Below, piece after piece: positions 32,281 to 40,398 of a stretch of 64,000 bases of DNA (positions are counted from its first letter, which is position 1; every line of letters starts with the position of its first letter). The notes under the pieces are model-generated. The model searched no databases. It worked only from the letters and a program-made list of their open reading frames with translations, and was not told the origin of the DNA. The position numbers were made by a program, and so were the translations under genes. This stretch comes from a virus, in IMG/VR virus record IMGVR_UViG_3300005613_000001, positions 1-64,000 of that record; one strand, 5' to 3'.

Positions 32281-33072
32281 ATGAGAAGAGGCACACAAGA
32301 CGTTTGCACTTATACAGACGACGATGGCAATTTTGTTGGCATCTGTTGTGGCTGGGATTATACAGCCGAACATGAGTGGGGAATTAAGGGAATTCAACGA
32401 CAATTAGGGATACGATGGGAAGAGGAAGGTCTTTTTGGCTTAGACCGTCGTAAAATCAATAATCCCCCGCCTAATTTGTCGCTTACTAAAGTTGGCGACA
32501 CCACTTATCTTGTTTGTCATTCAGACAATTGGGATGGTTCCCTTTGCTCACACGATAAGGAAGAATTAAAGATTTATGATTTTGAGGGAGCTAAACCCAA
32601 TGCGGGGGCATGGGATGCTGATGCTTGGGGATTTGCAACGACTGTCCCTGAAGTCGCGGAACAATTAAAAGAACTTGCAGAGGCATTACAACAGGGTGAC
32701 GGGGCAGTTTATTTGGGTGGCATGTCGGATAATCCTTTTGCGAGAAATGGTTTGTGTATTGTTATAGCCTCTCGTCTTCCACAAGATGTTATTGAGTGTA
32801 TGTCTAAGGTTGATGAAACCCAATACAAACTTGAAGAGGCGGTAAAGAAAACAGGGATAGAAGATCAATTAAAAGAGGCGGGCTTACGTTATTATGCCTT
32901 AAAGCCTGCTTGGAAGACAGAGTTAAAAAGGACAAGCTTGGAAGACACCGAGCATCCTGTTGTATTCTTCCTTAACCCCCATGAACAAAAGCAATATGCT
33001 GCTGGTTGGTTTACGGTAGAACAGTTGCAAGAGTGGATCAGGGGAGAAGGGCCGGTGATTAAAAGTGAGTGA
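32281..33072 (+). CDS. Hypothetical phage protein
   Basis: 263 residues. N-terminal region VCTYTDDDGNFVGICCGWDY and WGIKGIQRQLGI, of a type I associate with conserved uncharacterised phage proteins. The middle is Gly/Asp-rich (SDNWDGSLCSHDKEE), with an end reading PVVFFLNPHEQKQYAAGWFT, often seen where the chain closes a beta sheet. Function unknown. Confidence 0.65.
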   Translation: MRRGTQDVCTYTDDDGNFVGICCGWDYTAEHEWGIKGIQRQLGIRWEEEGLFGLDRRKINNPPPNLSLTKVGDTTYLVCHSDNWDGSLCSHDKEELKIYDFEGAKPNAGAWDADAWGFATTVPEVAEQLKELAEALQQGDGAVYLGGMSDNPFARNGLCIVIASRLPQDVIECMSKVDETQYKLEEAVKKTGIEDQLKEAGLRYYALKPAWKTELKRTSLEDTEHPVVFFLNPHEQKQYAAGWFTVEQLQEWIRGEGPVIKSE

Positions 33073-33322
33073 CCAATCAGGTTTTGGTAATGGGCCTAAA
33101 AAGCCAAAGATGGTACGCAAAGAGGAATTGCGCAAGAAACCATCTAAATTAAAAAAAGATGATACGACAACTTGGAGAGCAACCGAATACAACAATCGTC
33201 AAGAGGGCTGGTTTGATGGCCCCGATGGTTGCTTAAATGGTTGTTTAGTTTTTGTTTGTTGTTTTATTTTATTTGTTGTTTTGATAGCTTTTTGTGGTGG
33301 TGCCGGTAGCGGCTCATTTTAG
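33065..33322 (+). CDS. Small tail-anchored membrane protein
   Basis: GTG start overlapping the previous gene. 85 residues, basic N-terminal half (KKPKMVRKEELRKKPSKLKK), then one cysteine-rich membrane helix (NGCLVFVCCFILFVVLIAFC) and a short glycine-serine end. Confidence 0.6.
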   Translation: MSDQSGFGNGPKKPKMVRKEELRKKPSKLKKDDTTTWRATEYNNRQEGWFDGPDGCLNGCLVFVCCFILFVVLIAFCGGAGSGSF

Positions 33323-33330
33323 GAGAAATC

Positions 33331-33681
33331 ATGAGTTTGCATTTATCTACTTCAATCGGTTTCGTTTTAACTTTTGTCTTGTTATTTATGCTTTCGCCTA
33401 CTGTGCGAAAAGAGGCAAAAGCAACTATTAGTGAGTGGGGCGATGCTTGGGCTAGGGCTTTTAAGCGCCGATCACCCACGGTGTATCGAAGGCAATCATC
33501 TACCGAACAACTTCTTAATGAATTCGTGGCGTTGGTGGACAAGTATGATGTAGAATCTCCTTATGTGACGGCATTTCTTGAAGAGCATAAGGAAAACGAA
33601 GCATTTATTCAGCTTACTGGGAAAGCTGAACTACTTCAACAGGCTGTGGAATTGCGAAAACCCGGTGCCGACAAGAGTTAA
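33331..33681 (+). CDS. Small N-anchored membrane protein
   Basis: 116 residues. A membrane helix at residues 8-25 (IGFVLTFVLLFMLSPTVRKE) is followed by a soluble helical part (TEQLLNEFVALVDKYDVESP). AGGAG lies upstream. Role unknown. Confidence 0.65.
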   Translation: MSLHLSTSIGFVLTFVLLFMLSPTVRKEAKATISEWGDAWARAFKRRSPTVYRRQSSTEQLLNEFVALVDKYDVESPYVTAFLEEHKENEAFIQLTGKAELLQQAVELRKPGADKS

Positions 33682-33689
33682 AGAAAGCA

Positions 33690-34346
33690 ATGAAATTATA
33701 TCATGGGACCGCTTTACGTTTTAAGGATGGCATTCTACAAGACGGGATAGAACCCCGAGGCGATGTAGATAGTAACTGGGATGCGCACCCAAGTAGGCCG
33801 GATTTGGTTTATTTGACTGTGGCGTATCCCTTTTATTTTGCGCTCTGTGCCGCCGAGAAAGAGCCTTTGTTGGTATTTGAGATTGATAGTGAGAAATTAG
33901 ATCAATCTCTTTTCCTCCCCGATGAAGACTTTATCGCACAAGTTATCTCCCAACAACAGAAAAAGCCTTTGGAAGAGATTCATCCGAGAGTGGTAGAATC
34001 TTTAGAGAGTTGGCAAGATCTTTGGGAAAAGAGCTTAGAGGGATTGGGAAATTGCTCTTACAAGGGCAGGATTCCGGCTGAAGCCATTACACGATATTGT
34101 GTATTTGACACTAAAGAGAGGCCCGAGATAGCACTGATGATGGCTGACCCATCTATCTCTATTATGAATTATTTCTTTGTTGGTAAAAGGAAGTATGTGC
34201 CTTTGGTAGAGTGGATGTTTGGTGATAGAGAGTCTATTCCTAATGAGTTTGAGGGGTTTGATCTTGTGGGAGTAATGGAAGACCAAATTAAATTTTGGCA
34301 GGAGGAATCTAAAAAGCGTAATGGGATCACAGTATGTACCGTATAA
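33690..34346 (+). CDS. ADP-ribosyltransferase / KptA-like protein
   Basis: 218 residues. MKLYHGTALRFKDGILQDGI carries the His-Gly-Thr motif, DLVYLTVAYPFYFAL the Tyr-containing strand with its following helix, and CSYKGRIPAEAITRY the third motif region (S-Y-K-G-R-I-P). This is the same plan as 623-1762 but without the extra N-terminal part and without the capsid-targeting-like peptide. It would use NAD+ to modify protein or nucleic acid. Activity inferred from the fold. Confidence 0.65.
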   Translation: MKLYHGTALRFKDGILQDGIEPRGDVDSNWDAHPSRPDLVYLTVAYPFYFALCAAEKEPLLVFEIDSEKLDQSLFLPDEDFIAQVISQQQKKPLEEIHPRVVESLESWQDLWEKSLEGLGNCSYKGRIPAEAITRYCVFDTKERPEIALMMADPSISIMNYFFVGKRKYVPLVEWMFGDRESIPNEFEGFDLVGVMEDQIKFWQEESKKRNGITVCTV

Positions 34347-34951
34347 TCCAAAAACACAAACATAGAGCTACAATGGTGGAATATGCGCCCGCCTCAAGAA
34401 ATGTAGTGTATATTGAGCGGGATGATGAGGGCCACATGCGTGATTCGCACATTTTAAATCTTCCGTTTCCTACTACTATATTTTTTCGATCTCCGGTTGA
34501 TCCTAGATTGTTTGTAGCATTTGCGAAGGAACCTGTTAAATCTATTGATGATCCTTTGTATTGTCCTCCTCTTCCTAATATGTATAACCAATGGAACATG
34601 TGTGGTTGTGATTGTAAGAATTTGACTCAGGGCATTGAGCTATTTTGGCAGGTTGGATTTAATTCAGATGGAGGCACGGGACATACTACGCTATGGAAGA
34701 TGATGGGGGAATCCACTACGTCAGAAGCTTTACAGATATGGGAAGCATACTCGCTGGATGGATTTGTTGAGAGGTTAGTTGAAAAGGCGGAAATGCGACC
34801 ATTTTGGATGTTTGCTAGTCGTCAATTGCCCGAAAGATTTAATCGTGGCATACCTAAGAAACCCGAACCCGGCCATTTGAGTATGTCGGGATTTAATTTT
34901 GAGGCGGAATATCCTAAAGTTAAATCTTTAGAGGCGTTGAAAGATGCGTAG
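34334..34951 (+). CDS. Repeated phage family, distant copy (E2/PRTRC-B-like layout)
   Basis: 205 residues with the same order as 5100-6660: LPFPTTIFFRS strand, RLFVAFAKEP, DPLYCPPLPNMYNQWNMCG (cysteine at the place of VCID), then NLTQGIELFWQVGFNSDGG and helices LQIWEAYSLDGFVERLVEKA. It is closer to the LY-PPLPN-Y form seen in E2/PRTRC-B-like proteins. Overlaps the ADP-ribosyltransferase-like gene by 13 bases. Confidence 0.6.
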   Translation: MYRIIQKHKHRATMVEYAPASRNVVYIERDDEGHMRDSHILNLPFPTTIFFRSPVDPRLFVAFAKEPVKSIDDPLYCPPLPNMYNQWNMCGCDCKNLTQGIELFWQVGFNSDGGTGHTTLWKMMGESTTSEALQIWEAYSLDGFVERLVEKAEMRPFWMFASRQLPERFNRGIPKKPEPGHLSMSGFNFEAEYPKVKSLEALKDA

Positions 34952-35339
34952 AGAATTAGCAAAAAACGTGTGGGAATATCCACCTGTCAGGCGGTCTATT
35001 TCATATTCGTATTACAAAGATGAACGAAAGGTGCATCATACTGTTAATTTGTGGTTTCCAACTACAATATGGTCATTCAGGGCATCGAAATTTACGTGAA
35101 ATCGTAGGAGAGGTCTTGAAGGTTTACGAAAGTGGTCAGAACTGTCACTAGAAGAAGTGCAAAAGAAGTTTTTTGATACACGGAACCTTCCCCTTTGGGT
35201 GTTCGCAACAGGACAAGATTCGACGATGAGTTATAATGAAGACAATGTAGAATTACATATTCGTGGTCCTAGCCGTGGTTCATTTAATTTAAATTTTGAC
35301 GCGGAGTATAAAAATGGCAACAGTAATAACGACAGTTAA
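34944..35339 (+). pseudogene. Degenerate copy of the repeated family
   Basis: Reads VWEYPPVRRSISYSYYKDE then LWFPTTIWSF (the N-terminal part of the family), hits TGA at 35097, and continues in the same frame with GLEGLRKWSELSLEEVQKKF (the C-terminal helix). The central LFFAAF / VCID / YW.T.F part is missing. An internal deletion plus an in-frame stop is the simplest reading. The second part might still be translated from GTG or ATG codons near 35157. Confidence 0.6.
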
Positions 35340-36048
35340 CGGCGAAAAATCAGAACACCAAATTGATGGTAATTTTACTGTACTTGTCCACAAACAAGGG
35401 ATTAAGGTAGATGTTCCTGAGTTTGTGGAAATCAACCCTCGTAATACGCTCCGTTGCATGGAAGATATGACGCAATCGCAATGGTTGTGGCTTAGCGGTG
35501 GAGAATTGTTCCAAGCCCTTTTTAGGTTGGCATTTCAAGATCAAGAAGAAATAACCGTACCTCCAACAATCCAAGAATTAAATGATGGAGATATGGGGAT
35601 TGCGCACGTAGCTGGCATGATTACTTTGGGCTGTGAGGCTTTGTTTGCAAATAAAAACATCTTTGTGCGCAATCCTGAAACCTATCTGCACCCAAAAACA
35701 GAACGATGTATTATGACAATGTTCCAAGCCATGATGAGGCTTCTAGGTACAAAAGGTGTCATTACCGATGAAATTAATCCCGATGATCCACCTGAAAAGA
35801 TTGATAGTTATTTAGAAAACAATATCAAAGAAGCATTTGAGGCGGTTAAGAGAGAACCAGAATCCGATAAAGAAGAAGTTTTGCGGTGGCTGCGTCTTGT
35901 GGGTGATGAAAAGGGGATGGATAAAGAGTTTTTACAAATTGGCGATGTACGATATACTATCGCTGACTTGATTCTTGAGATTCAAGGAGATACAGAGGCG
36001 GCGGCGAGAATGATTGAGAAGTACCTTGAAATGAAAGGTACGCCATGA
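35314..36048 (+). CDS. Protein with ABC-type signature but no Walker A
   Basis: 244 residues. LWLSGGELFQALFRLAF near residue 60 matches the LSGGE signature of ABC/SMC/RecF-type ATPases. ALFANKNIFVRNPETYLHPK matches the following Walker B / D-loop stretch (...NPE.YLHP). No GxxGxGKS/T precedes them. It may be the C-terminal lobe of a split ATPase that works with another subunit, or a degenerate nucleotide-binding protein. Starts within the previous frame, with GAGTATAAAA before the ATG. Confidence 0.6.
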   Translation: MATVITTVNGEKSEHQIDGNFTVLVHKQGIKVDVPEFVEINPRNTLRCMEDMTQSQWLWLSGGELFQALFRLAFQDQEEITVPPTIQELNDGDMGIAHVAGMITLGCEALFANKNIFVRNPETYLHPKTERCIMTMFQAMMRLLGTKGVITDEINPDDPPEKIDSYLENNIKEAFEAVKREPESDKEEVLRWLRLVGDEKGMDKEFLQIGDVRYTIADLILEIQGDTEAAARMIEKYLEMKGTP

Positions 36049-36356
36049 ATTTGCAACAATTTAAAGTAGATGTTGATGGTTGGCGACAGATTGATCTTTT
36101 CCCTGACCAATTAGATTTCTTCAATCAGGAATATGGGATTAGTCTTCACATATCAATCAAGGAAGCTGATCTTCTTCATGTTTCTATCGGTCCAGTTAGA
36201 CAAGGTAGAGAAGACTCCGAAGAAGAACACGCCTCTTTTATATTGAAGAAAACTCCAGAGATTTTAAGAGCATTTTTTGGGGAGCGATCATTTCGGCGTA
36301 TGGCTCCCCATCCTAGCAAACCGGACGTTAACCATTATTTTAGTGCTTTGCCGTGA
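36045..36356 (+). CDS. Hypothetical protein
   Basis: 103 residues, ATGA overlap with the ABC-like gene, so possibly its partner. Alternating strands (GISLHISIKEADLLHVSIGP) and a basic end (RSFRRMAPHPSKPDVNHYF). No recognised domain. Confidence 0.62.
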   Translation: MNLQQFKVDVDGWRQIDLFPDQLDFFNQEYGISLHISIKEADLLHVSIGPVRQGREDSEEEHASFILKKTPEILRAFFGERSFRRMAPHPSKPDVNHYFSALP

Positions 36357-36368
36357 TTATATACCTAT

Positions 36369-37061
36369 ATGGTCACTTTAATCACCCAACACTATATTCC
36401 TGACGATTTAATAAGGCAATCTGAATTAAATTTGGCTCTACTCCAAAATCTAAGAAATCCCTTAATCCAAGAAATACATCTTTTAAATGAAGCCGAGTGT
36501 GATTTGGGTGGTTTTGACCGTAGTAAGATAACTGAACATATAATAGGGGATAGAATTACTTACGAGTCGGCTTTTGATTATGCGTCAGAGAGGTTGTCTG
36601 ATAGGGTTTGTGTGCTTGCTAATTTTGATATCTATTTTGATGAAAGTTTGATGGAGTTGGACAATCAGGAATGGGAAGACACGATTGTTTGTGTTAGCAG
36701 GCATGATTTGGAAATTTCCGGCGAGATTGTGCCACTTGGAAGATTCAGGATAAAAAAGAGAACAGGGTGCATAAATCCCCATCGTTCTCATGATGCTTGG
36801 TTTTTCAAGAGTCCATTAAAGAAGTTTAATTGTGGATTTCAATTGGGGGTGGGGGGTTGTGAAACTAATATGGTTTATTGGGCTACCCAGGCAGGTTTAA
36901 AGTGTTTAAATGGGTTTCCATATGTAAGAGCTATCCATGCACATTGGTCACAACAACGCACTTGGAAACGCGGTTATCCTTTTGCAAAAGAGTTAGGTCC
37001 AAAAGACGCTTTACTGCGTGAAGATATTCGTGGAAAAAAGATTAGGTGGAAAAAAAATTAG
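36369..37061 (+). CDS. Glycosyltransferase-like protein
   Basis: 230 residues. Begins MVTLITQHYIP; RQSELNLALLQNLRNPLI and then VCVLANFDIYFDESLMEL give the nucleotide-sugar / metal site of GT-A-like enzymes (ANxDIxFD). Later parts include WFFKSPLKKFNCGFQLGVGG. Probably transfers a sugar to DNA bases, envelope or virion components; the acceptor cannot be seen. Confidence 0.6.
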   Translation: MVTLITQHYIPDDLIRQSELNLALLQNLRNPLIQEIHLLNEAECDLGGFDRSKITEHIIGDRITYESAFDYASERLSDRVCVLANFDIYFDESLMELDNQEWEDTIVCVSRHDLEISGEIVPLGRFRIKKRTGCINPHRSHDAWFFKSPLKKFNCGFQLGVGGCETNMVYWATQAGLKCLNGFPYVRAIHAHWSQQRTWKRGYPFAKELGPKDALLREDIRGKKIRWKKN

Positions 37062-37069
37062 GTGTTGTC

Positions 37070-37318
37070 ATGACACACAAAAAACCGCCTCAAGGCACTC
37101 ATTCTATTGTAAGTAAGAATCGTGAAGATCGTGGTCGTGCTGCGGCTGAGGTTATTTTGGATGATTGTATGTGTTATAACGTATTGCAAGGCGATGAAGA
37201 TTTTGATAAATTAATATCCACTTCCACTCCCGATCCCGAGTTATGGAAATTATTGGTAGCTCGGCATGGAAAAAATTTAGTGGGGCGGGCTTACCGATTT
37301 GCTAGGCGAACCCCCTGA
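37070..37318 (+). CDS. Small basic hypothetical protein
   Basis: 82 residues from ATG 37070; an earlier in-frame start at 37046 would overlap the glycosyltransferase-like gene. Basic, with VSKNREDRGRAAAEVILDDC and a basic end (HGKNLVGRAYRFARRTP). No domain recognised. Confidence 0.55.
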   Translation: MTHKKPPQGTHSIVSKNREDRGRAAAEVILDDCMCYNVLQGDEDFDKLISTSTPDPELWKLLVARHGKNLVGRAYRFARRTP

Positions 37319-37337
37319 ATTGACTAGCTTAAAACGA

Positions 37338-37345
37338 AATTGTAC
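37338..37345 (+). promoter_or_regulatory. AATTGTAC element
   Basis: Lies in the 90-base gap before the LemA-like gene, 63 bases ahead of its ATG at 37409. Confidence 0.5.
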
Positions 37346-37408
37346 CCCAATGTTCGTGAGTTTCAACCGAATTACTAGAGGCACTGAACCCGAAATAGGA
37401 GAAGTAAC

Positions 37409-38023
37409 ATGAGTCCTGGTAAAGCTGTACTTTTGGCTGTTGTTCTAATTGGTGGTCTTATTTGTGTTAGCACTATTGGCTGTGTTGTCGGCACAGTTAA
37501 TGACGAAGTGAGGCTACAAAAGGCCGTTAAAGCTAAATCAATTTCAAATGAGGCGAGTCTTGATACCATGTGGAAGGTTATCAAGCAGAAGGCCAAGATT
37601 TCTGAAAAAGCGGTCAGTGACATTAAGGACATGAACCAGATTTATGAGGAACTTGTTGAAGGTCGTACTGGTGGCATGTTGTTTAAGATGGTCACAGAAT
37701 CTTATCCTGATTTGGGACAGGAGCAAGTTACTTCGCTGTATAAAGAGGTTATGGCTTCTGTAGAGGCAGAACGGAAGGTGTTTAAGCGGGACCAACAGGC
37801 TTTGGTTGACCTTGTGCGGGAACGAGAAGTGTTGATTTCAACCATTCCTAGCAAGTGGGTTTTGGGGATGTTTGGTGACACCACTCCGTTTTATCGCAAG
37901 GGTCATGCGGAAGTCCCCGAACTTCATCCCGAGAGTTATACTTATGTTTTCGTAACCGCCAAGGCTACTAAAGAAATGGCTGAAACTGGCGAAGAAAACG
38001 AAATTGATCTGTTTGAGGAATAA
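37409..38023 (+). CDS. LemA-like membrane protein
   Basis: 204 residues. One N-terminal membrane helix (AVLLAVVLIGGLICVSTIGC) is followed by a long helical domain: LQKAVKAKSISNEASLDTMW, KVIKQKAKI, DQQALVDLVREREVLIS. This helical-bundle plan is that of LemA-family proteins, which occur in several large phages. Its exact job is unknown. Preferred-looking codons suggest good expression; AGGAG and AATTGTAC lie upstream. Confidence 0.6.
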   Translation: MSPGKAVLLAVVLIGGLICVSTIGCVVGTVNDEVRLQKAVKAKSISNEASLDTMWKVIKQKAKISEKAVSDIKDMNQIYEELVEGRTGGMLFKMVTESYPDLGQEQVTSLYKEVMASVEAERKVFKRDQQALVDLVREREVLISTIPSKWVLGMFGDTTPFYRKGHAEVPELHPESYTYVFVTAKATKEMAETGEENEIDLFEE

Positions 38024-38024
38024 A

Positions 38025-38219
38025 ATGCGAAAAATCCTCAAGCGATTGCATCTAACGACAATATCAGCGGAAGATGAAACTCCGCAGGTTTTAATTCTTG
38101 GCCCATCTAGTAGTCCCAATGTTGAACACGCCTCTGAAATTGTACTAGACATTGAGACGAACGATGGGCGGTGGCAAGTGCCTTTAGATAAATTAAAAGA
38201 AGAATGGTTGATCCCCTAG
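38025..38219 (+). CDS. Small hypothetical protein
   Basis: 64 residues, basic start (MRKILKRLHLTTI) and a beta-type end. An AATTGTAC copy at 38138 lies inside its coding sequence. Start after TAA of the LemA-like gene. Confidence 0.55.
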   Translation: MRKILKRLHLTTISAEDETPQVLILGPSSSPNVEHASEIVLDIETNDGRWQVPLDKLKEEWLIP

Positions 38220-38380
38220 ACATAGTGAATGAATTTACTACTTGCCCTCCGGGTCAACAACCATATCCTGTTTTTGACGATTATTGGTTGAAAAAGTTAT
38301 GCGCACTGGCTGAACGGTGTGCCGAAGCAGAAAATGAAAGGGATGAATTATGCCGTCAAGCGAAGAAATTAACGGGCTGA
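38204..38380 (+). CDS. Small hypothetical protein
   Basis: 58 residues: MVDPLDIVNEFTTCPPGQQP, then a helix LKKLCALAERCAEAENERDE. The first of three linked small frames that fill 38204-38693 completely with overlaps, which supports all three. Confidence 0.5.
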   Translation: MVDPLDIVNEFTTCPPGQQPYPVFDDYWLKKLCALAERCAEAENERDELCRQAKKLTG

Positions 38381-38514
38381 TTACTGTCCTAGAGACAGCC
38401 AACAGTCAGAGTGAGGAAGATAAGATTCAAGCTGCCCTTTGGTTGCACGATCATATTGAAAATGCCGTGAAGAGGGCAGTTGCCAAAGAACTGGAAACCG
38501 TAGAAAGTTTCTAA
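38350..38514 (+). CDS. Small helical hypothetical protein
   Basis: 54 residues, helical (LITVLETANSQSEEDKIQAA, HIENAVKRAVAKELETV). Overlaps the previous frame by 31 bases and the next start by one base (TAATG). Confidence 0.5.
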   Translation: MPSSEEINGLITVLETANSQSEEDKIQAALWLHDHIENAVKRAVAKELETVESF

Positions 38515-38693
38515 TGAAAGTTGGGAAAAAGACTGCGGTGAGTCGTTCGCCTGTTGGGGTGATAATTTATGCTACCAACATGGTTCCCAAAATCCTTAAC
38601 AGGCCCGTCACAGAGGTAGAAATAGAAGAAGCTGTGGCTGACTATGAGGCAAAAAGGAAGAAACAAGCCGCTGAATTTGGAGAGCTAGAGTGA
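38514..38693 (+). CDS. Small basic hypothetical protein
   Basis: 59 residues beginning MKVGKKTAVSRSPVGVIIYA and ending in a charged helix (EEAVADYEAKRKKQAAEFGE). TAATG start. No recognised family. Confidence 0.5.
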   Translation: MKVGKKTAVSRSPVGVIIYATNMVPKILNRPVTEVEIEEAVADYEAKRKKQAAEFGELE

Positions 38694-38705
38694 AAGGTTA
38701 ATAAT

Positions 38706-39884
38706 ATGGCTATTTGGTCGGCACTTTTAATACCCCTCGCTACAGCACTTGTGCTTTATTTCTTTTTTAAGCACAAGTTGGTGTGGTGGGAAGTCCTAAT
38801 TCCATTCGGAGTTAGTTTAATTTTAATTGTGATCGCTAAATACGCCGTTGAAGCCACACAGACGAACGATACAGAATATTGGACCGGATGGATTACTGAG
38901 GCGCGATATTATGAGCCTTGGACCGAGGAATGGGATGAGTGGGTGCCAGAGACTACGGATTCCGATGGAAATGTAATTACTCCGGGCCATTGGGAGCATC
39001 ATGTCAGACACCACCCGCCTCAATGGAATATGTACGATAATAATGGGCTTTCATTTGGCATTACAAGGGAAGCGTATGAGAAGTTTGTAAAGCGATTTGA
39101 AAACCATGCTGAAAAGAATCTGCACCACACTAATCAGACTTCTTGGGGTGATGGAGATATGTGGTACACCAAATGGCCCCGCCGACAAGAAACTATGGTG
39201 ACTTGCACTTCCAAGCATACCTACGAAAACAGGGTGCAAGCATCTAAATCAGTCTTTAAATTCCCAGAAGTTGATCCCGAAGGGCTGTTTGAATACCCTG
39301 AAATCAAAGATCGTACCAATCATCCTTCAATTTTAGGAGGCGGGACACCAGCGGAAAACCGTCTTTTGACTATTAAGAATGCTGAACTTGGCGCACAAAA
39401 GCAGGTTCGTATGTGGATTTTGCTTTTCAATGACGCCCCTCTTCAAGCTGGTTTAGATCAGGAATCTTACTGGCAGGGCGGTAATAAGAATGAATTCGTG
39501 GTGTGTATTGGCTTAAAGGACAATTTAATTCAATGGACTCACGTTTTCTCTTGGACAGAGGTTGAGCGCCTCAAAATTGATGTAAGGGATTTTGTTCGTC
39601 GGCAAGAGGAACTGAATCTAACTGAAATCGTCAATTTTATGTCAAATGAGGTTAAGGGTAATTTTATTCGCAAGCAATTTGCTGATTTCTCATATTTGAC
39701 CGTTACGCCTCCATTTGGTGCCGTGATGGCGGTTTTTATTATTACCATTCTGGTCAATGCTGGTTGTGCTGCATTTGCCATTTTCAATCAATTTGATGCG
39801 GAGAATCCAACCGGGGTGCCTCGTTGGCGAAGGCAATTCAGGGAGGTTTATCGTCCAAACATTTATCGTAGAACCAGACTTTAG
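38706..39884 (+). CDS. Integral membrane protein with large soluble domain
   Basis: 392 residues. Two N-terminal membrane helices (LLIPLATALVLYFFF, VLIPFGVSLILIVIAKYAV). A soluble region then follows with many Trp and His (EEWDEWVPETTDSDG, HWEHHVRHHPPQWN), and a third helix lies near residue 340 (AVMAVFIITILVNAGCAAF). The His/Trp-rich part could bind metal. Looks like a conserved large-phage membrane protein; function unknown. A terminator follows. Confidence 0.7.
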   Translation: MAIWSALLIPLATALVLYFFFKHKLVWWEVLIPFGVSLILIVIAKYAVEATQTNDTEYWTGWITEARYYEPWTEEWDEWVPETTDSDGNVITPGHWEHHVRHHPPQWNMYDNNGLSFGITREAYEKFVKRFENHAEKNLHHTNQTSWGDGDMWYTKWPRRQETMVTCTSKHTYENRVQASKSVFKFPEVDPEGLFEYPEIKDRTNHPSILGGGTPAENRLLTIKNAELGAQKQVRMWILLFNDAPLQAGLDQESYWQGGNKNEFVVCIGLKDNLIQWTHVFSWTEVERLKIDVRDFVRRQEELNLTEIVNFMSNEVKGNFIRKQFADFSYLTVTPPFGAVMAVFIITILVNAGCAAFAIFNQFDAENPTGVPRWRRQFREVYRPNIYRRTRL

Positions 39885-39910
39885 TGAGATCTTGATGGTT
39901 CGTATGGATC

Positions 39911-39937
39911 AAAGCCCCCTTTTTGGGGGCTTTTTTT
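39911..39937 (+). terminator. Rho-independent terminator
   Basis: AAAGCCCCC / GGGGGCTTT stem with a five-T loop and seven T at the end. It closes the unit ending at 39884. Confidence 0.92.
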
Positions 39938-39941
39938 ATGG

Positions 39942-39949
39942 AATTGTAC
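39942..39949 (+). promoter_or_regulatory. AATTGTAC element directly after a terminator
   Basis: Five bases after the terminator's T-run and 55 bases before the ATG at 40005. Position immediately behind a terminator argues for a promoter role. CACTAT lies 17 bases downstream. Confidence 0.6.
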
Positions 39950-39952
39950 GTC

Positions 39953-39980
39953 AGTTTCCGTTGCTTCACTATATGGTATA
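39953..39980 (+). promoter_or_regulatory. Sigma-70-type extended -10 promoter
   Basis: TTTCCG, 16 bases, then TATACT preceded by TATGG. The 16-base spacing and the ATGG before the -10 match the promoter at 15129-15156. Confidence 0.45.
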
Positions 39981-40004
39981 CTGATAGTAGGGAGGGTTTG
40001 TGCT

Positions 40005-40274
40005 ATGGCTAAGGTCTTTCACGCTGTGAACCCCACTTTTGGGTTTGGAGAAACCCCCCAATGGCCGGAAGGATATCGGCAGGTGGCGGAAACCGAAACT
40101 GATGAATTGGGTAAGGTTTTTGAGCTAACCAATACGATTGATTCAGATTGGTGGCTCAATGAAGGGGTGAAATCCCTTGTTGGTCCGTGTCGGTCAAGTT
40201 CGGTAGGTGATGTTGTAGTCACTTCCGATGGTAAAACTTGGCGTTGTGAAATGGTAGGATGGGAGGAATTATGA
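40005..40274 (+). CDS. Small conserved protein
   Basis: 89 residues. FELTNTIDSDWWLNEGVKSL and RSSSVGDVVVTSDGKTWRCE match a small family found in plasmids and phages (F..TN.ID..W...., RS.SVGDV). Likely beta-rich. No known function. It is the first gene after a terminator and a promoter, so it opens a transcription unit. Confidence 0.68.
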   Translation: MAKVFHAVNPTFGFGETPQWPEGYRQVAETETDELGKVFELTNTIDSDWWLNEGVKSLVGPCRSSSVGDVVVTSDGKTWRCEMVGWEEL

Positions 40275-40387
40275 AGGGTAAAGTTAAAAGCTTGGAAAAA
40301 GTTCCGGCTCCAAGATGGTTTGATATTTTGTCTCTGATTGTCATGCCGACTGCAATTTTAATGTTTTTAGAATTGAAAGTCACGTAG
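40271..40387 (+). CDS. Very small membrane protein
   Basis: 38 residues: basic start (MKGKVKSLEKVPAPRW) and one membrane helix (FDILSLIVMPTAILMFLEL). ATGA overlap with the previous gene. Confidence 0.5.
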   Translation: MKGKVKSLEKVPAPRWFDILSLIVMPTAILMFLELKVT

Positions 40388-40398
40388 AGGAAAATTAA

